From Pseudomonadota bacterium (lineage in GTDB: Bacteria; Pseudomonadota; Alphaproteobacteria; Rhizobiales; Hyphomicrobiaceae): a stretch of 64,000 nucleotides of DNA. The notes under the pieces are model-generated. The model was given only the letters and a program-made list of their open reading frames with translations, did no database searches and was not told where the DNA came from. Where the stretch lies: positions 62,001 through 126,000 of the forward strand of contig JAFECG010000020.1 of assembly GCA_018242215.1 (NCBI GenBank), written 5' to 3'. Positions 61,959 through 64,000 of the stretch are shown here, in pieces (position 1 is the stretch's first letter; each line of letters starts with the position of its first letter). A program made the position numbers and the translations under genes.

Positions 61959-63923
61959 TTGTTTCCCCAACGCTGTTCGTCCGGGCTCGCGCCGGCAATT
62001 TCGCTGGCAGCAGCCGCGCTTCTTTCGTTCGTCGTTTCGACGACGCCAACCCACGCGCAAAGCGCCGCCTCGATGTGCGAAGCGGAGGCTGGGCTCGCGG
62101 TGCTCGCTTCACCGATGTCGCCTTGGATCGGCGCCCCGTTGCGGGTCTTCTTTACCGCAGAAAAGCCGCTCGACGGCGAGATCACGCTCACGGCTCCGGA
62201 CGGCGCGGTCGCTGCCACCTCGCGTGAACGTCACGGCGGTCCACCTTATTTCTGGTTCGCGGAAGTGTCATCGCCGGCCGTCGGAACTTGGGTTGCGACG
62301 CTCAAACGTAACGGAGCCGATGCGGCTTGCGCGATCGTGAAACGCGAGTTCAAGGTCACAAAAACGGCTGGCGCCGCGCCCGGCGCGACCAATAAGAGTG
62401 TCTGGCCCATCCGCGCGGCCTGGAACCGCGAAACCGAAAACCTCTATTCGGCATGGATCGAAAAACTCTTCGACGATCCGATCGAAGCGGCGCCTTCCTG
62501 GAAGGCGTTGCACGAAGTCCTGCGCGATCAATCGCGCAACATGCTCTTCAACTACATGGGGCTTCGCGAAGACGAGAAGAAGCTCATCCTGCAGCCCGAC
62601 TGCGCCGACCTTCCCTATTTTCTTCGAGCTTATTTCGCATTCAAGCTCGGCTTGCCGTTCGGCTATTCGAAATGTTCGCGCGGCGGCGGTGGCAAGGCTG
62701 CGCGTTGTCCGCAATGGTTCAACATCCAAAAGGAGGAACCAGCGCAAGCTACCGCGAGCCAGAAACCGACCAAAAGCGCGAGCAATTCGCTGTTCGATGT
62801 CTTTCAGACCGCCGCAACGGAAACGTCGGATCCCCGATCCTCGCGCTCGCAGGGTCTTGTTCCGCGCTTCGGCTACTACGTGCGGACGACAGTTGCGAAT
62901 GCCGTCCATTCGGGTTCCGGCCGTACGGCGGCCAACGACAACAATACCGATTATTATCCCGTGCCGCTGAGCGCAGAAACGCTGCGACCCGGTACGATCT
63001 ATGCTGATCCTTACGGCCACGTTCTTGTGTTGGTGAAGCGCATTGCGCAGACCAACGACGCGGCCGGCGTATTCCTTGCTGTCGATGGGCAGCCGGACGG
63101 CACCGTCGCACGAAAGCGCTTCTGGCGCGGCAATTTCCTGTTCGCGCAGAATCCGTCGTTCGGTAGCCCTGGTTTCAAACGCTTCCGCCCGATCATCGCC
63201 GATAAGAATGGCACGTTGCGGCGCCTGACCAATGCAGAGATCTCGAAAGATCCCGATTACGGGGATTTCTCTCTCGAGCAGTCGAAGCTTGATGTAGAAG
63301 ACTTTTATGATCGCATGGATGATGTCATGTCTCCCGATCCGCTCGATCCGCTTCGCGCGATGAAGGAGACCATCACGGCGCTTGAAGAGCAGGTGAAGAC
63401 GCGCGTTACGTCTGTCGAGAACGGACGAAAATATCAGAGCGGCAACGGCGCGGAGGTCGCGATTCCTGCCGGCCCTGCAATCTTCGAGACGACGGGGGCT
63501 TGGGAAGATTTCGCGACACCCTCTCGGGATCTACGGCTGCTCATCGCAATCGACGTCGTCCGCAAATTCCCCGATCGCGTCGCGCGCCGCGCGAATCGCT
63601 ATGCCATGCCGAAAGACAAAAGCGTCGCCGACGTTAAAGCCGAACTGCAAAATACGCTCGCGTCCGAGATTCTCGAGCGCAAATTTTCCTACACGCGCAG
63701 CGACGGCTCACAATGGACGTTGACACTCAAGGACGTCATTGACCGGTCCCGCGACCTGGAGATGGCCTACAATGTCAACGACTGCGTCGAGGTGAGGTGG
63801 GGTGCTGCTCCAAATAGCGACGAAGCTTCGACGTGCAAGAAGCACGCATCCGCGGGACAGCACGCCAAAATGGAAGATTATCGACCCTGGTTCCATGAGC
63901 GGCGTCGACCCGTACGCGAATAG
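61959..63923 (+). CDS. large secreted protein with possible Cys/His catalytic pair
   Basis: This encodes 654 residues from a TTG preceded by AAGGGGGG. A signal peptide ends near THA-QS (about 33). Residues 40-135 look like an immunoglobulin-like beta domain. Cys215 in QPDCADLPYFLRAYFAFKLGLPFG is followed much later by His354 in YADPYGHVLVLV. The order and surroundings recall papain-like/NlpC amidases. A coiled-coil-like region lies near 460-490, and the C-terminus is charged. No family was recognised with certainty; exported peptidase or amidase activity is inferred. Confidence 0.75.
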   Translation: MFPQRCSSGLAPAISLAAAALLSFVVSTTPTHAQSAASMCEAEAGLAVLASPMSPWIGAPLRVFFTAEKPLDGEITLTAPDGAVAATSRERHGGPPYFWFAEVSSPAVGTWVATLKRNGADAACAIVKREFKVTKTAGAAPGATNKSVWPIRAAWNRETENLYSAWIEKLFDDPIEAAPSWKALHEVLRDQSRNMLFNYMGLREDEKKLILQPDCADLPYFLRAYFAFKLGLPFGYSKCSRGGGGKAARCPQWFNIQKEEPAQATASQKPTKSASNSLFDVFQTAATETSDPRSSRSQGLVPRFGYYVRTTVANAVHSGSGRTAANDNNTDYYPVPLSAETLRPGTIYADPYGHVLVLVKRIAQTNDAAGVFLAVDGQPDGTVARKRFWRGNFLFAQNPSFGSPGFKRFRPIIADKNGTLRRLTNAEISKDPDYGDFSLEQSKLDVEDFYDRMDDVMSPDPLDPLRAMKETITALEEQVKTRVTSVENGRKYQSGNGAEVAIPAGPAIFETTGAWEDFATPSRDLRLLIAIDVVRKFPDRVARRANRYAMPKDKSVADVKAELQNTLASEILERKFSYTRSDGSQWTLTLKDVIDRSRDLEMAYNVNDCVEVRWGAAPNSDEASTCKKHASAGQHAKMEDYRPWFHERRRPVRE

Positions 63924-64000
63924 ATCGCGCTTCAATTAATGTAAGCTGTTCCAGAAAGGGGGGCCTCGCATATTTGAGCGATGCCCATGCAGCGAGGCCC

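Noticed and set aside
1-64000. CRISPR array, prophage or insertion sequence
   Set aside because: No regularly spaced direct repeats, transposase, integrase or phage structural genes were seen.

Overview
The window reads as a piece of chromosome from a methylotrophic alphaproteobacterium of the order Hyphomicrobiales, most probably Hyphomicrobium. The NAD-dependent hydroxypyruvate reductase at 16163-17131 matches, from memory, the crystallised Hyphomicrobium methylovorum enzyme in length and in the placing of its catalytic residues. A serine-glyoxylate aminotransferase gene lies nearby, so two serine-cycle steps are present. Other class markers are a circularly permuted two-piece tmRNA gene, an alphaproteobacterial SspB, two intracellular polyhydroxyalkanoate depolymerases and a general-stress (EcfG-type) promoter. 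Base composition is GC-rich throughout, except in one acyltransferase gene (41392-43317).

Layout: 1-5.3 kb holds the 3' part of an acyl-CoA synthetase, an OafA-type acyltransferase with an SGNH domain, a glutathione S-transferase and PhaZ. 5.4-10.3 kb holds a stress-type secreted DUF1236 protein, a CobW-family zinc chaperone behind a near-perfect Zur operator, a periplasmic catalase-like protein and two small YdcH/DUF465 proteins. 10.3-17.1 kb holds a DNA-repair exonuclease/ligase pair, then the aminotransferase and the hydroxypyruvate reductase with an oppositely oriented amidase between them. 17.3-26.8 kb (mostly plus strand) holds a Wzz/BY-kinase-like protein with a degenerate Walker A, a secreted protein followed by exbB-exbD-tonB, a soluble histidine kinase overlapping a HerA-like ATPase, and a GDP-mannose synthesis enzyme. 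26.8-35.0 kb is a long minus-strand block: psd-pssA for phosphatidylethanolamine, hflK-hflC-DUF2065-degP for membrane and periplasmic protein quality control, thyA and folA for thymidylate and folate, and a CPBP protease.

35.2-36.4 kb carries the permuted ssrA gene followed directly by sspB, so the tagging RNA and the adaptor for tagged proteins are neighbours. 36.7-41.3 kb has fumC, several small proteins, a cold-shock gene and infA. 41.4-50.3 kb has a low-GC acyltransferase, a nucleotide-carrier-like protein, a second PhaZ, polA and a tRNA-Arg. 50.5-53.3 kb has a DyP peroxidase, a second cold-shock protein, an AhpD-like protein and a DUF7282-like secreted protein. 53.4-60.1 kb is a DeoR-regulated unit: amine-type APC permease, two FAD oxidoreductases and an FGGY (glycerol-kinase-like) kinase. 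A frameshifted permease remnant, a molybdopterin oxidoreductase and a large secreted protein with a possible Cys/His catalytic pair close the window.

The most unusual items are tandem palindromic repeats in the internal spacer of the split ssrA gene, which share a core with a lone copy between folA and thyA; a GC-rich palindromic segment inserted in frame in the DNA ligase; and the amine-permease/glycerol-kinase-like operon of unknown substrate. No phage, insertion sequence, CRISPR array or rRNA was seen.
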